From assembly GCA_937880545.1 (NCBI GenBank), contig CALFKA010000191.1, positions 1 to 14,987 of the forward strand: a DNA stretch of 14,987 nucleotides, given 5' to 3'. A model generated the notes under the pieces. That model saw nothing but the letters and a program-made list of their open reading frames with translations. It ran no database searches and was not told the DNA's origin. Positions 1 through 7,346 of the stretch are shown here, in pieces; positions within the stretch are counted from its first letter, which is position 1, and each line of letters opens with the position of its first letter. The DNA is from an uncultured Clostridia bacterium (GTDB lineage Bacteria > Bacillota > Clostridia > Peptostreptococcales > Acidaminobacteraceae). The translations under genes and the position numbers were made by a program.

Positions 1-80
1 GGAGAGACGAGCAGGCGACGCCAGACAGGAGGTTTCTTGACTCCCATCAGTTGAATTTTCAGCTGGAACATCGTATGCAT
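1..80 (-). CDS. pRiA4b ORF-3-like family protein, N-terminal fragment
   Basis: Only the first 26 codons lie in the window and the frame is open at the left edge. The start ATG (80-78) follows a strong AAAGGAGG ribosome site (93-86) with a five-base spacer. The peptide has the pattern FQLKIQL-x-GVKKPPVWRRLLV, which matches my memory of the N-terminal beta strand of the plasmid pRiA4b ORF-3-like family (also annotated as IS1096 passenger TnpR family), where a Y/FxLKIxLxxxxPPxWRR motif is the signature. The molecular function of that family is poorly defined. The gene has its own ribosome site and a candidate promoter, and it lies beyond the terminator of the grd operon, so it is a separate transcription unit in the same direction. 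With so little sequence the family call is moderate, but the presence of a coding start is well supported. Confidence 0.6.
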   Translation of the reverse strand, partial: MHTMFQLKIQLMGVKKPPVWRRLLVS

Positions 81-126
81 AGCGACCTCCTTTGCTCCCG
101 TGTTTCCGGGTGGATTATTTGTTTTC

Positions 127-157
127 ATTATACTGTAGAAAGGGTGATTTTTGTCAT
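127..157 (-). promoter_or_regulatory. Candidate promoter of the pRiA4b-like gene
   Basis: A perfect TATAAT lies at 132-127 on the minus strand, 46 bases upstream of the ATG at 80. The best -35 match is ATGACA (157-152, five of six), but its spacing is 19 bases, longer than the usual 17. Placement after the grd terminator and before a strong ribosome site makes a promoter plausible. Confidence 0.45.
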
Positions 158-166
158 GTTCTGGAC

Positions 167-191
167 AAAAAAAGCGGGCTGAGCCCGCTTT
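167..191 (-). terminator. Rho-independent terminator of the grd operon
   Basis: On the minus strand a GCGGGC / GCCCGC stem (extended by A-T pairs) closes a TCA loop and is followed by seven T residues. It starts a few bases after the grdD stop codon, so it ends the grd transcript. Confidence 0.92.
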
Positions 192-196
192 GTCGG

Positions 197-1351
197 TTAG
201 GAAGAGGCGAGATAACCTGCCTTTTCAAGGAGTTCTTTAGCTTTTTGGGTATTGGCATCGCTGACCTGAATGACAGGGCCTGTGCAGCCCATGCCGCTGC
301 AGGCATAGACGCCTTCTTTCCAGAGAACCTGGACAGCATCTTCCAGTTCGAGGATATCGATGCCGCTGATGTCGCTGGTGACGACTTCTTCCGGTGGGGA
401 TACGACTTCCTCCACTTCTTCTTTGACTTTTTTGGGTTCGCCCTTAGCAAGGATGGCTTTCAGGCCGGCTTTTTCTGCCGCTTCGTATTCTTTCTTTGCA
501 ACAGAGCGCCAATCCCCCTGTGAGAGTCGCAGAGCATACTTCAGAGCTCCTTTGATGACGGGAGTGCCGGAGACGCGCGAGAGGATAAAGACGAGTCGCT
601 CCTGCTCCTGACCGATGCCGGGACCGTATCCTTCTCCTACTGTTTCATAGCCTCCACCTGTATTAAAAGCGGAGAGCGTCTTCTGGAGGAGGTTTCCGGT
701 GAGGCTGTCAGTGACAAGGATATCGGCTGAGCCCTGCAGGAGGTCATTGCCGCGCATGACGGCGCCGCCGTCGGAGCGGGCGGATCCTGCAAAGTGAATC
801 TCGTAGCCGCCTTCTTGCAGTTCTTTCAGGCTTCTCTCCACCGCTCGAGCTCCGTCGACATTTAAGATCCCAACGGTGGGCTCTGGGATGCCGCTGGCTT
901 TAGCGGTGATGATGCCGGCGAGGGCGCCGAGGACCATGGCAGGTACACGGTGCGCGCTGGCTGTGCCTGTGGTGGTGGCGAGGAAGACTTCTTTTCCTTT
1001 AGCGGGGGTGACGATCTTTCCAACCGTCGCCGTGCCTAGTGGGAAACTGTAGTGCATGCTGACGCACGCCTTGATACTTCCTTCATCGAGGAGTTCTTCC
1101 ATTCTTTTGGCCTGGGCATTTTCATCTTCTGCCAGCTCTAAGGTCAAAAAGGTATCGACCTGGGGACCGATGGCGATGACGTCGGCGTTGGGGTTTTCCC
1201 TTGCAAACTCTTCGGCTGCTTTCAGTACGACCTCGAGACCGAGTTCACTTCCTGCCAGGGTGATGCCGATGGGTACGCGTTTGCCTACGCCGGTTTCCAG
1301 GGTGGTGGCGAGTTCTTCAAATACTTCTTGAATCTGACGCTTGATATCCAT
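197..1351 (-). CDS. grdD: Glycine reductase complex component C, subunit alpha (GrdD)
   Basis: 384 residues, the usual size for GrdD. With GrdC it forms component C, which takes the two-carbon group from the selenoether on GrdA and releases acetyl phosphate. The N-terminal ~300 residues are PlsX-like (for example IGITLAGSELGLEVVLKAA near 28-46 and TDSLTGNLLQKTLSAF near 214-229). A Lys/Glu/Val-rich linker (about 304-325) leads to a C-terminal segment with CSGMGCTGPV (351-360). Cys356 probably corresponds to the acetyl-carrying Cys359 described for the Eubacterium acidaminophilum protein; Cys351 is the alternative. The ATG overlaps the grdC stop by one base (TAATG), so translation is coupled. 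It is the last gene of the operon and is followed directly by a strong terminator. No damage is seen. Confidence 0.95.
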   Translation of the reverse strand: MDIKRQIQEVFEELATTLETGVGKRVPIGITLAGSELGLEVVLKAAEEFARENPNADVIAIGPQVDTFLTLELAEDENAQAKRMEELLDEGSIKACVSMHYSFPLGTATVGKIVTPAKGKEVFLATTTGTASAHRVPAMVLGALAGIITAKASGIPEPTVGILNVDGARAVERSLKELQEGGYEIHFAGSARSDGGAVMRGNDLLQGSADILVTDSLTGNLLQKTLSAFNTGGGYETVGEGYGPGIGQEQERLVFILSRVSGTPVIKGALKYALRLSQGDWRSVAKKEYEAAEKAGLKAILAKGEPKKVKEEVEEVVSPPEEVVTSDISGIDILELEDAVQVLWKEGVYACSGMGCTGPVIQVSDANTQKAKELLEKAGYLASS

Positions 1352-2874
1352 TATTCCCCCAGGGAAGCGGCAAAGTCCCTCAGAGCTTCGGAAAGCATCT
1401 TTCGGATTTCATCTTTACTGACGCCGGCTTCCTCGGCGACGCCCGGGTTCTTCTCCATGATGAGAGAGACGCCGTCAAAGAGGTTGGTCATGCGGGCGAG
1501 GAACAGGCTTCCCTTGCCGACGATCATGGCGCGCTCGATCTCTCCGTTGAGGAAAGACTGGAGGGCATGTCCGACATAGGGGACCCCCGAGGGGATATGA
1601 CCCTGTGTGGGAGCCCAGCCCGGAAGACCGTGTTTTTCAACAAATTCATTGATCTGTGATCGTTCGATTTCCTTGCGCATGACGGCAAGGGCGGCGATCA
1701 TCTTGTAGTTTGCGTTGGGGACATCGCCCGCGCCGGCGGGTTTGGTGATGTCGGGGTTTTGCATCTCGACGGAGTATACGTCGACATCAGAAATCTTCAT
1801 ACCGGCTTTATCGACGGGACCCGAGATCAGGCTGGTCATGACGGCCTGTGGGGAAGAACCGGTGCCGACCGTGTGGCTGCCGACGAGGTCCGTTCTCAGA
1901 ATCGGGTGTACGCCGTCATTTTGCGTAATCAGGACGGCAAAGCCGCCGAGTACATCTTCAAAGACCGGGAGGTCTTTTTTGACATGGTCTTTTCCGTTCA
2001 TGCCAAGTTTGGCGGTGGCGCCACCGGCAAGAACGAGGACTTTGTCATAGACACCGGCCTGCACGAGAGCGGCCGCCTTTACAATGGCGTGCATGGGGGC
2101 TGCGCAGAATCCGCGCGTGTCACTGCCTGTGGCATTGTCGGCTCCCATAATCTCCGCAATCGCTTTGGCGAAGTTGCCTCCGCCGCGCTGGTTCATGTCT
2201 CCTGCTGCTTCTTCTGAGCATTCGATGACGTAGGGAATGCTGAGAGGATCGATGTCGGACTTTTTCAGGAGCTCAAGACCTGCGAGGACGCCCGTCGCCT
2301 TGACGACGAGGTTTTCCATGATGACATGGCTGTCGAGGTTGGGGTCGATGTCGTGGGCGCGCTTGACGCAACCGACGACTTTTCCACCCGCCTGCAGAGG
2401 CTCTGCGTGGCGCTCATCAATTTCTGTCATGATGCGGCTGAGCTGTGCGCCGGGCTTTAGGGTTTTGAATTTTTCGGGCAGCTGGAGTTTGTCCAGTTCA
2501 GGCTGGATTTCTCCGACAAAGTTCTCTTCAAGGATGACGAGATCAAATGCGTCGCAGACCTTGATGAGACCGATGAGAAGTCGTTCCTCAAAAATATGGC
2601 CCATGGGTCCGTCGGGAGAGGCAGATGCCACCGGTTGATTTGACCAGGGCTCTTCGAGCTCTCTAAGTGCTTGGGGCTTCAGGTTTCCGATGTAGACCTG
2701 GTTGGGGGCGTAGGCCACCACTTCTTCGTAGCTTCGAAGATGATTGGGTAGTGCTTTGAGGTACTCACTCTCCGGATTGACTATCCGCTCTACGACCTGT
2801 GTCGTTCCATTTTGAATGACCATATCGGGAGCGTGCACCAAAATATAAGATGCGGCTCGTAAACTTGGGAACAT
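1351..2874 (-). CDS. grdC: Glycine reductase complex component C, subunit beta (GrdC)
   Basis: 507 residues, close to the usual length of GrdC. It is the thiolase/FabH-like subunit of component C and acts with GrdD to form an acetyl thioester, released with phosphate as acetyl phosphate. The N-terminus (ASYILVHAPDMVIQNGTTQ, 8-26) and the stretch SEYLKALPNHLRSYEEVVAYAPNQVYIGN are typical of GrdC. The likely nucleophile is Cys257 in GSDTRGFCAAPMHAIV (250-265), as in the FabH fold. The ATG at 2874 follows AGGAGG (2884-2879) with a short four-base spacer. A hairpin separates it from grdB upstream, and its stop overlaps the grdD start. It is intact, with codon use and composition like the rest of the operon. 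Confidence 0.95.
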   Translation of the reverse strand: MFPSLRAASYILVHAPDMVIQNGTTQVVERIVNPESEYLKALPNHLRSYEEVVAYAPNQVYIGNLKPQALRELEEPWSNQPVASASPDGPMGHIFEERLLIGLIKVCDAFDLVILEENFVGEIQPELDKLQLPEKFKTLKPGAQLSRIMTEIDERHAEPLQAGGKVVGCVKRAHDIDPNLDSHVIMENLVVKATGVLAGLELLKKSDIDPLSIPYVIECSEEAAGDMNQRGGGNFAKAIAEIMGADNATGSDTRGFCAAPMHAIVKAAALVQAGVYDKVLVLAGGATAKLGMNGKDHVKKDLPVFEDVLGGFAVLITQNDGVHPILRTDLVGSHTVGTGSSPQAVMTSLISGPVDKAGMKISDVDVYSVEMQNPDITKPAGAGDVPNANYKMIAALAVMRKEIERSQINEFVEKHGLPGWAPTQGHIPSGVPYVGHALQSFLNGEIERAMIVGKGSLFLARMTNLFDGVSLIMEKNPGVAEEAGVSKDEIRKMLSEALRDFAASLGE

Positions 2875-2897
2875 CCTTCCTCCTCTTGTGTTATTGG

Positions 2898-2923
2898 AAA
2901 GGGTGATATTTCTATCACCCTTT
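2898..2923 (-). promoter_or_regulatory. Intercistronic hairpin between grdB and grdC
   Basis: Eleven perfectly paired bases (AAAGGGTGATA with TATCACCCTTT) enclose a four-base loop that reads GAAA in the operon mRNA, a GNRA tetraloop. It starts three bases after the grdB stop and ends 23 bases before the grdC ATG. Only three U residues follow the stem, then CC, so it is a weak terminator at most. It is more likely an mRNA stability, processing or partial-attenuation element that sets component A/B against component C output. Confidence 0.75.
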
Positions 2924-2925
2924 TC

Positions 2926-4236
2926 CTACTTCTCAAAAACAGTTTGGGAGTCGACTGGCTGGGTGAGGGCGTTGAGGGCCCGCTTCACCAGTCTCGCTCT
3001 CAGTTTCTTCTCCTCTGCGTGCTCCAGGGTTGGATTGCCGAGAGGATAGGGGATCGCTACGGCCGGAACAATTCGGTTCGCTCCGACTGTGAGGCTGATG
3101 GGAACGACGGTACAAATATGCACCACCGGAAGTCCCGTTCGCTCGATCTCCTTAACCATCGTTGCACCGCAACGAGTACAGGTGCCTCATGTCGAGGTCA
3201 GGATGACCGCATCGACGCCGGCGGACAAGAGTTTCTGCCCAATTTCTGTGGCAAACTGCTTGGCGCTGGCTACGGCCGTCCCGTTACCGACGGTTGTGTA
3301 GAACATTTCATGGAGTTTTCCAATCTCTCCGGCGGCTTCCATCTCGCGAAGGACGTCAACGGGGAGGACGCGGTCGGGATCCTGATTGGCGTATACGGGG
3401 TCGTATCCACCGTGGGCGGTCTCGTGCGTCTCGCTGGTAAGATCCATAAAACCTTCCAGACTGTAACTGCCATACTTTGAAGCATTGGACGCTTCAATGT
3501 GGTCGGGATTACCTTTGGGGACAATTCCGCCGGAAGTGACGAGGGCGATCGTGGCGCTCGAGAGATCTTTCAGGGGCGCAGCAGGATCGACCCGGTCAAA
3601 GACCGGCATGGGGAATTCTGTCTCAAAGTCCTCACCTTTTATCTTTTTTAACAGCATGTCGACGGCGCGGGCGCTGCCTCTGTCTTCAGCAAAGAAGTTG
3701 ACGCGGACACCTCTTGGGAAGTAGCCTTCCTCTTCGGGTCCGAGAATCTCTTCGCCTCGGGCAAGTTTGAGCGCCAGGGGCACCATGTCAGCCACCGCTT
3801 GACGCATACCGGCAGCGGAGTTGGCTGTCGGTACGATCTGGAGATGTTTTCGGAAAATATCCACACCGGGATTTTCTTCATACATCGCGGTGATAGCGGG
3901 GATGCCTAATTCTTCTTTGACAGCCGTTGCGATGGTCGCACAAGCGACACCGTAGCGGCCGGCATTGAAGGCGGGGCCGGCGATGAAGAGGTCTGGAGAG
4001 ACCTCACGCACCATCTGCAGGATTTCTTCCTTCGCTTTATCGAGGTTTTCGTTAAAGTAGGAGTCACCACAGATGATGGTGGATACGATCTCCGCCTCAT
4101 CGCGGAATGCGCCCTGGAGTGCCATCCCCGGACCGACTTTGCCTTCACGGATAGAAGGAGGGACATCTGCTTTTTCCTCTCCACCGATACCACCAAAGAA
4201 TTGGTTAATATAGTGGAGAACGCGGATCTTGCTCAC
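2926..4236 (-). CDS. grdB: Glycine reductase complex component B, selenoprotein subunit gamma (GrdB)
   Basis: Reading through one UGA gives a continuous 436-residue protein, the normal GrdB length. It is the substrate-specific subunit: with the pyruvoyl subunits from GrdE it binds glycine and passes the carboxymethyl group to GrdA. UGA is codon 350 and opens the motif U-G-T-C-T-R-C, the UxxCxxC centre of GrdB. The frame continues through nine codons to the next ATG, which conventional ORF calling would take as a separate 77-residue gene. The N-terminus is SKIRVLHYINQFFGGIGGE; the start is a GTG (4236-4234) with AAAGGAG five bases upstream, not the ATG at 4314, which lies inside grdA. The gene follows grdA by 13 bases. 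Its position after grdE and grdA favours the glycine form over the sarcosine (GrdF) or betaine (GrdH) forms. Confidence 0.95.
3159..3175 (-). promoter_or_regulatory. Bacterial SECIS hairpin of grdB
   Basis: Starting 12 bases after the UGA codon, the mRNA reads UCGUUGC-GGU-GCAACGA, seven perfect base pairs closing a GGU loop. Bacterial SelB recognises an apical loop with G and U at this distance from the UGA, so this is a textbook SECIS candidate lying inside the coding sequence. Confidence 0.85.
3187..3189 (-). other. grdB: Selenocysteine codon (UGA, Sec350) of grdB
   Basis: In-frame TGA at minus-strand bases 3189-3187. The codons before (AVILTST) and after (GTCTRCGATMVKE) both match GrdB, and a SECIS-like hairpin follows. 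It is recoded, not a stop or a frameshift. Confidence 0.95.
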
Positions 4237-4241
4237 ACAAG

Positions 4242-4246
4242 CTCCT
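4242..4246 (-). promoter_or_regulatory. Ribosome binding site that sets the GTG start of grdB
   Basis: AGGAG (4246-4242, within GGAAAGGAGC) lies five bases before GTG at 4236. It overlaps the end of grdA, whose stop codon is at 4252-4250. It decides against the longer in-frame ATG at 4314. Confidence 0.85.
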
Positions 4247-4249
4247 TTC

Positions 4250-4726
4250 CTAGTCGTTGTAGTTAGAGTACTGCTCTCGGATGGAGCGCATCTCTTCCTG
4301 AATGGCATCGACATCCAGAACCATTTCCATCATGCCGATTTGTTCTTCGTAAATATCACTGTCCACTTCGTCTTTAAACTGAGGTTCAACAGCGTGGTAC
4401 ACTCTGAGTCCCAACGAGACTCCGGCCAGAGGACCTGCGTAGGTGGGATCTCCCGCGGTGACGGTTTCAGCGGCGAGGCCAGCAGCTTCTGCTTCGCCTC
4501 CTCCGATGACGACAACGACGTTGTCAGCACCGTACTCATCGGTGATCTCTTTTACTCTACGTTGATTTTCCAGGTCCATGGCACCTGCGGCCGTTCAGAC
4601 AAAGCATTCTGTGGAAGAAAACACCACATCTGCTGTCGTGTTTTTTAGGCATTCTTGCATCGCGGGAGCTGGAATTCCGTCTCTGTCGCCGATGAGAATG
4701 ACCTTTTTTCCATCATACAGGCTCAT
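4250..4726 (-). CDS. grdA: Glycine reductase complex component A, selenoprotein (GrdA)
   Basis: Reading through one UGA gives exactly 158 residues, the usual GrdA length. GrdA is the small carrier selenoprotein: its Sec accepts the carboxymethyl group from component B, donates it to component C, and is then re-reduced by thioredoxin. UGA is codon 44 in the signature CFV-U-TAAGAMDLENQRR; the N-terminus MSLYDGKKVILIGDRDGIP is also diagnostic. I chose the ATG at 4726 because AAAGGAA lies about eight bases upstream; the in-frame ATG at 4732 is too close to it. The next in-frame ATG after the UGA would give a false 109-residue gene. The gene lies 37 bases after grdE and 13 before grdB. It is shared by all substrate-specific reductases of this type. 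Confidence 0.96.
4571..4587 (-). promoter_or_regulatory. Candidate SECIS hairpin of grdA
   Basis: Seven bases after the UGA the mRNA can form CAGGU / ACCUG, five pairs, around a seven-base loop GCCAUGG that begins with G. This fits loose bacterial SECIS rules (stem soon after UGA, G at the loop start) but is much weaker than the grdB hairpin. Confidence 0.45.
4595..4597 (-). other. grdA: Selenocysteine codon (UGA, Sec44) of grdA
   Basis: In-frame TGA at 4597-4595 between STECFV and TAAGAMDLENQ. This is the conserved selenocysteine position of glycine reductase protein A, and the frame continues without a shift on both sides. Confidence 0.96.
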
Positions 4727-4763
4727 ATTCATTTCCTTTCTTTTAGTCGCGTATAGTGTTTGT

Positions 4764-6053
4764 TTAATATCCTTTGGCACTGAGCTTGTTGAAGCCCAGC
4801 TCATTGGTAGCTCCGGTGATCGCCTGAAGTTCTACTGCGAGGGATCCGTCTTCGCGGATGGATTTGTCGCTTCCTCCGGCGATGACATGGACGACATTGA
4901 TGTCGCCGATGACACGGTCGAGTTTGGGCAGGATGACGATCTCATTGGCGTTTCCGCCGGTGACGACGGCATCGGCTGCCTTGTCGGCGTCGGCCAGTGA
5001 TTGTGATGCTCCGTCCACGCCAGCATACTCATCTGTGATGATGACGGTGGGAATACCCAGCGCTTCAATCTTTTTGCAGTTGAGGATGAGGTCGGTGTCG
5101 GGGTTACCGAAGCCTTCCTGGCTGATGATGATGCCATCGAGGCTCAGGTACTGAGCGAGTTTCGCGCTCCAGTCGGAGGAGCGGATCTTGTCGTCGAGGA
5201 AGACGTTTTCATTGGTGATGATGACACCGACGAAGTTAAGCTCGGTGCCGTGTTTGGCAAAGAGGTCTTCGACGACCGGGTTGTTCTGATGATGATAGGT
5301 GGTGTTCTTATCGCAGGCCGAGACACAGTTACCGGAGATGATCGCTCCGTCCATGAGTTCGGTCGGGTTGATAAGGGTCGGCAGAATCTTCTTGGCATCG
5401 ACGCCGTAGACATACGTGTCGTGCAGAAGACCCTGGCTCTGAAGCATCTGGAGATAGGCCACGCGGGGCAGATCGGGATACTTCTTTGCTCCCTCCATCA
5501 GGGGCAGTGTCTCAAAAGTGCTCACTTCGTCGGGCTCCATCGCTTTGGTGGGCTCGGCGAGGAAGGTGGCAGCGCGCAGTCCGCTGAAGCGGAGGGCTTC
5601 TTCCTTCTCATAGGCAGTGAGTCCATCAGCAAGCGTGAATTCGAGAACGACATTGTTGAGCTGCGAGAATGGGGTGTAATCGGCGCCGGGTCCACACATG
5701 TCGACGATTCCCTCTTGGAAACCGACGATTTTGCCGATCGTGACGACAGCGGCTCCGCGAAGGACATTCGTGCGACCGCTTCCCACGGGAAGAACTTTTG
5801 AAACTGTTCCGGGGAAGACTTGGACGCCTTCATCTACCTTCGTGCGGGGTTCAATGACGTCTTTGACGGGAGTGATACGTACACTTTCGCCGGGTCGGGC
5901 GAGATGTACCTTGACATCGACAAGGCGCTCTTCGTTTTCTTTGAGATGAGCGACAAGGGCATCCTGATCGACATAGAGTGTTCCGTCTTTGACGGAAGTT
6001 TCCGGACCGAATTGTACATCCGAAATGTGGATGACTCCGAGTTCAAGACGCAT
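4764..6053 (-). CDS. grdE: Glycine reductase component B proprotein (GrdE), pyruvoyl precursor
   Basis: 429 residues, the usual size. In this family the proprotein is cleaved at a Cys, whose new N-terminus becomes the pyruvoyl group that binds the amino group of glycine as a Schiff base; the two pieces join GrdB as component B. The expected site is Asn242-Cys243 in AIISGNCVSACDKNTTYHH (237-255). Cleavage there would give pieces of about 242 and 187 residues. The N-terminus MRLELGVIHISDVQFG is typical. ATG at 6053 follows AGGAG (6064-6060, six-base spacer) located inside the end of trxA, whose stop ends at 6055, so the genes are tightly coupled. Only one GrdE-type gene is present here, which fits a glycine-specific system without sarcosine or betaine paralogues. 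Confidence 0.95.
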   Translation of the reverse strand: MRLELGVIHISDVQFGPETSVKDGTLYVDQDALVAHLKENEERLVDVKVHLARPGESVRITPVKDVIEPRTKVDEGVQVFPGTVSKVLPVGSGRTNVLRGAAVVTIGKIVGFQEGIVDMCGPGADYTPFSQLNNVVLEFTLADGLTAYEKEEALRFSGLRAATFLAEPTKAMEPDEVSTFETLPLMEGAKKYPDLPRVAYLQMLQSQGLLHDTYVYGVDAKKILPTLINPTELMDGAIISGNCVSACDKNTTYHHQNNPVVEDLFAKHGTELNFVGVIITNENVFLDDKIRSSDWSAKLAQYLSLDGIIISQEGFGNPDTDLILNCKKIEALGIPTVIITDEYAGVDGASQSLADADKAADAVVTGGNANEIVILPKLDRVIGDINVVHVIAGGSDKSIREDGSLAVELQAITGATNELGFNKLSAKGY

Positions 6054-6054
6054 A

Positions 6055-6378
6055 TTATGCTCCTGTGTGACGTTGGATCATCTCTTCTACGGCTTCGGCA
6101 CTGACTTGTTCAGAACCAAGTTCCTCACATTTCTCGCCATCCTTGTAGAGGATGATCGTCGGGAGGCCCAGCACTCTTTGCCCGATGGCAACGCGGCGGG
6201 CTTTGGTGATGTCCAGCGATGTGAAGTGAACTTTGTCCTTATACTTTTCCGCCAGCTCATGGACGGCCGGCATCAGAGCTTTACAGGGCTCACAGCTTGG
6301 GCTCCAATAGTCGACGAGAACATAGCCTTCCTTTTTCAGTACTTCTGTTTCAAAATTTTCGCGATCGAGTTCCAGCAT
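6055..6378 (-). CDS. trxA: Thioredoxin of the glycine reductase operon
   Basis: 107 residues, one thioredoxin fold. The active site is WSPSCEPCK, Cys29 and Cys32 with Glu-Pro between, instead of the common WCGPC; grd-linked thioredoxins of clostridia are known for such variant sites. The cis-proline is Pro73 in GLPTIILYKDGEK. It should carry electrons from TrxB to re-reduce the selenoprotein centre after each turnover. The start at 6378 has AAGGAGG (6389-6383), which overlaps the trxB stop; the gap between the two genes is nine bases. The end of trxA contains the grdE ribosome site. Confidence 0.95.
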   Translation of the reverse strand: MLELDRENFETEVLKKEGYVLVDYWSPSCEPCKALMPAVHELAEKYKDKVHFTSLDITKARRVAIGQRVLGLPTIILYKDGEKCEELGSEQVSAEAVEEMIQRHTGA

Positions 6379-6387
6379 AGTTCCTCC

Positions 6388-7329
6388 TTAATACTCGTTT
6401 TCGACGTAGGCTTCTGCCGCGATGGCAGCCAGCGCTCCGTCATTAGTGGCTGTGACAACCTGTCGGAGTTTCTTGGCGCGCAGATCTCCTGCGACAAAGA
6501 CTCCAGGGGCGGATGTCAGCATATCTTCTCCGGCAGGGACATATCCCTGCTCGTCGAGGGTAAGTTTTCCAACCAGGAGTTCGTTTGCCGGGATGTAGCC
6601 GACAAGGACGAAGATACCAAAGGTTCCGTCATCTTCAGAAGCATGGACTTCTGTGAGTTCTCCTGTTTTGACGTTTTTGAGAACGAGTTTTTCTACGAGT
6701 CCGTCTCCGCCAATCTCCTCCACCACCGAATCCCATAAGACTTCTATATTGGGGGTGTTGAAAACTTTGTCCTGGATGGAGCGTGCGGCGCGCAACTCAT
6801 CTCTGCGGTGGACGATGGTGACTTTGCTGCCAAACTTCGAGAGGAAGACAGCTTCTTCGACGGCTGTATCTCCGCCGCCGATGACATAGATTGGAAGCTC
6901 TTCAAAGAAGGCACCGTCACAGGTGGCACAGTAGCTGACACCTTTACCGGTCAGAACATCTTCACCGGGAACACCGAGTTTTCTCGGATTGGCGCCGGTA
7001 GCGACGATGACGCTCTTCGCGAAGTAATCACCTTTCGAGGTTGAGACCCTCTTGTCTTTTTGAGAGAAGTCCACGTCGGTGACTTTCTCAAGCTTGAGCT
7101 CTACTCCGAAGTGCTCGGCCTGCTCCGCCATGCGTTTGACGAGCCCTGGCCCGGTTTCGTTCACAGGCGCGCCGGGGTAGTTTTCTACCTCTTCTGTCAG
7201 CGCAATCTGTCCACCATACTTTTCCCCTTCAAAGAGAAGGGTGCTGAGCTTGGCGCGGCCTGCGTAGAGGGCGGCGGCCAGACCGGCGGGTCCTCCCCCT
7301 ATAATAATTACATCGTACAGTTTTTCCAT
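6388..7329 (-). CDS. trxB: Thioredoxin reductase (NADPH-type flavoprotein)
   Basis: 313 residues, the normal length of low-molecular-weight thioredoxin reductase. Visible features in order are the FAD-binding GGGPAGLAAALYA (11-23), YATGANPRKLG-like strand near 109-119, the redox pair Cys134-Ala-Thr-Cys137 in CATCDGAFF, the NADPH-binding GGGDTAVEEA (151-160) with HRRDELRAA (174 onward), and the C-terminal FAD motif GVFVAGDLRAKKLRQV followed by TATNDGALAAIAAEAY. It reduces TrxA with NADPH (HRRDE-type site, NADPH preferred by family rule). Start ATG 7329 has AAGGAG upstream. It lies 17 bases after grdX and nine before trxA, so it belongs to the operon. It may also serve general thiol redox control. 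Confidence 0.95.
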   Translation of the reverse strand: MEKLYDVIIIGGGPAGLAAALYAGRAKLSTLLFEGEKYGGQIALTEEVENYPGAPVNETGPGLVKRMAEQAEHFGVELKLEKVTDVDFSQKDKRVSTSKGDYFAKSVIVATGANPRKLGVPGEDVLTGKGVSYCATCDGAFFEELPIYVIGGGDTAVEEAVFLSKFGSKVTIVHRRDELRAARSIQDKVFNTPNIEVLWDSVVEEIGGDGLVEKLVLKNVKTGELTEVHASEDDGTFGIFVLVGYIPANELLVGKLTLDEQGYVPAGEDMLTSAPGVFVAGDLRAKKLRQVVTATNDGALAAIAAEAYVENEY

Positions 7330-7346
7330 CGTTCTCCTTCCTGCTG

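Noticed and set aside
4237..4314. Longer grdB start at the ATG at 4314
   Set aside because: The extra 26 residues overlap the 3' end of grdA in another frame and do not resemble GrdB; the GTG at 4236 has a strong ribosome site and gives the family N-terminus.
4727..4804. Upstream ATG codons for grdA (4804, 4732)
   Set aside because: The frame from 4804 overlaps the end of grdE and is not GrdA-like; the ATG at 4732 sits only two bases after the ribosome site, while 4726 has normal spacing and the family start MSLYDGKK.
5989..6738. Long plus-strand open frame (249 codons) across trxA and trxB
   Set aside because: It lies fully antisense to two clearly conserved genes, has no ribosome site and shows no family motif; GC-rich codon bias on the other strand explains it. 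The same holds for the other plus-strand frames within 200-7700.
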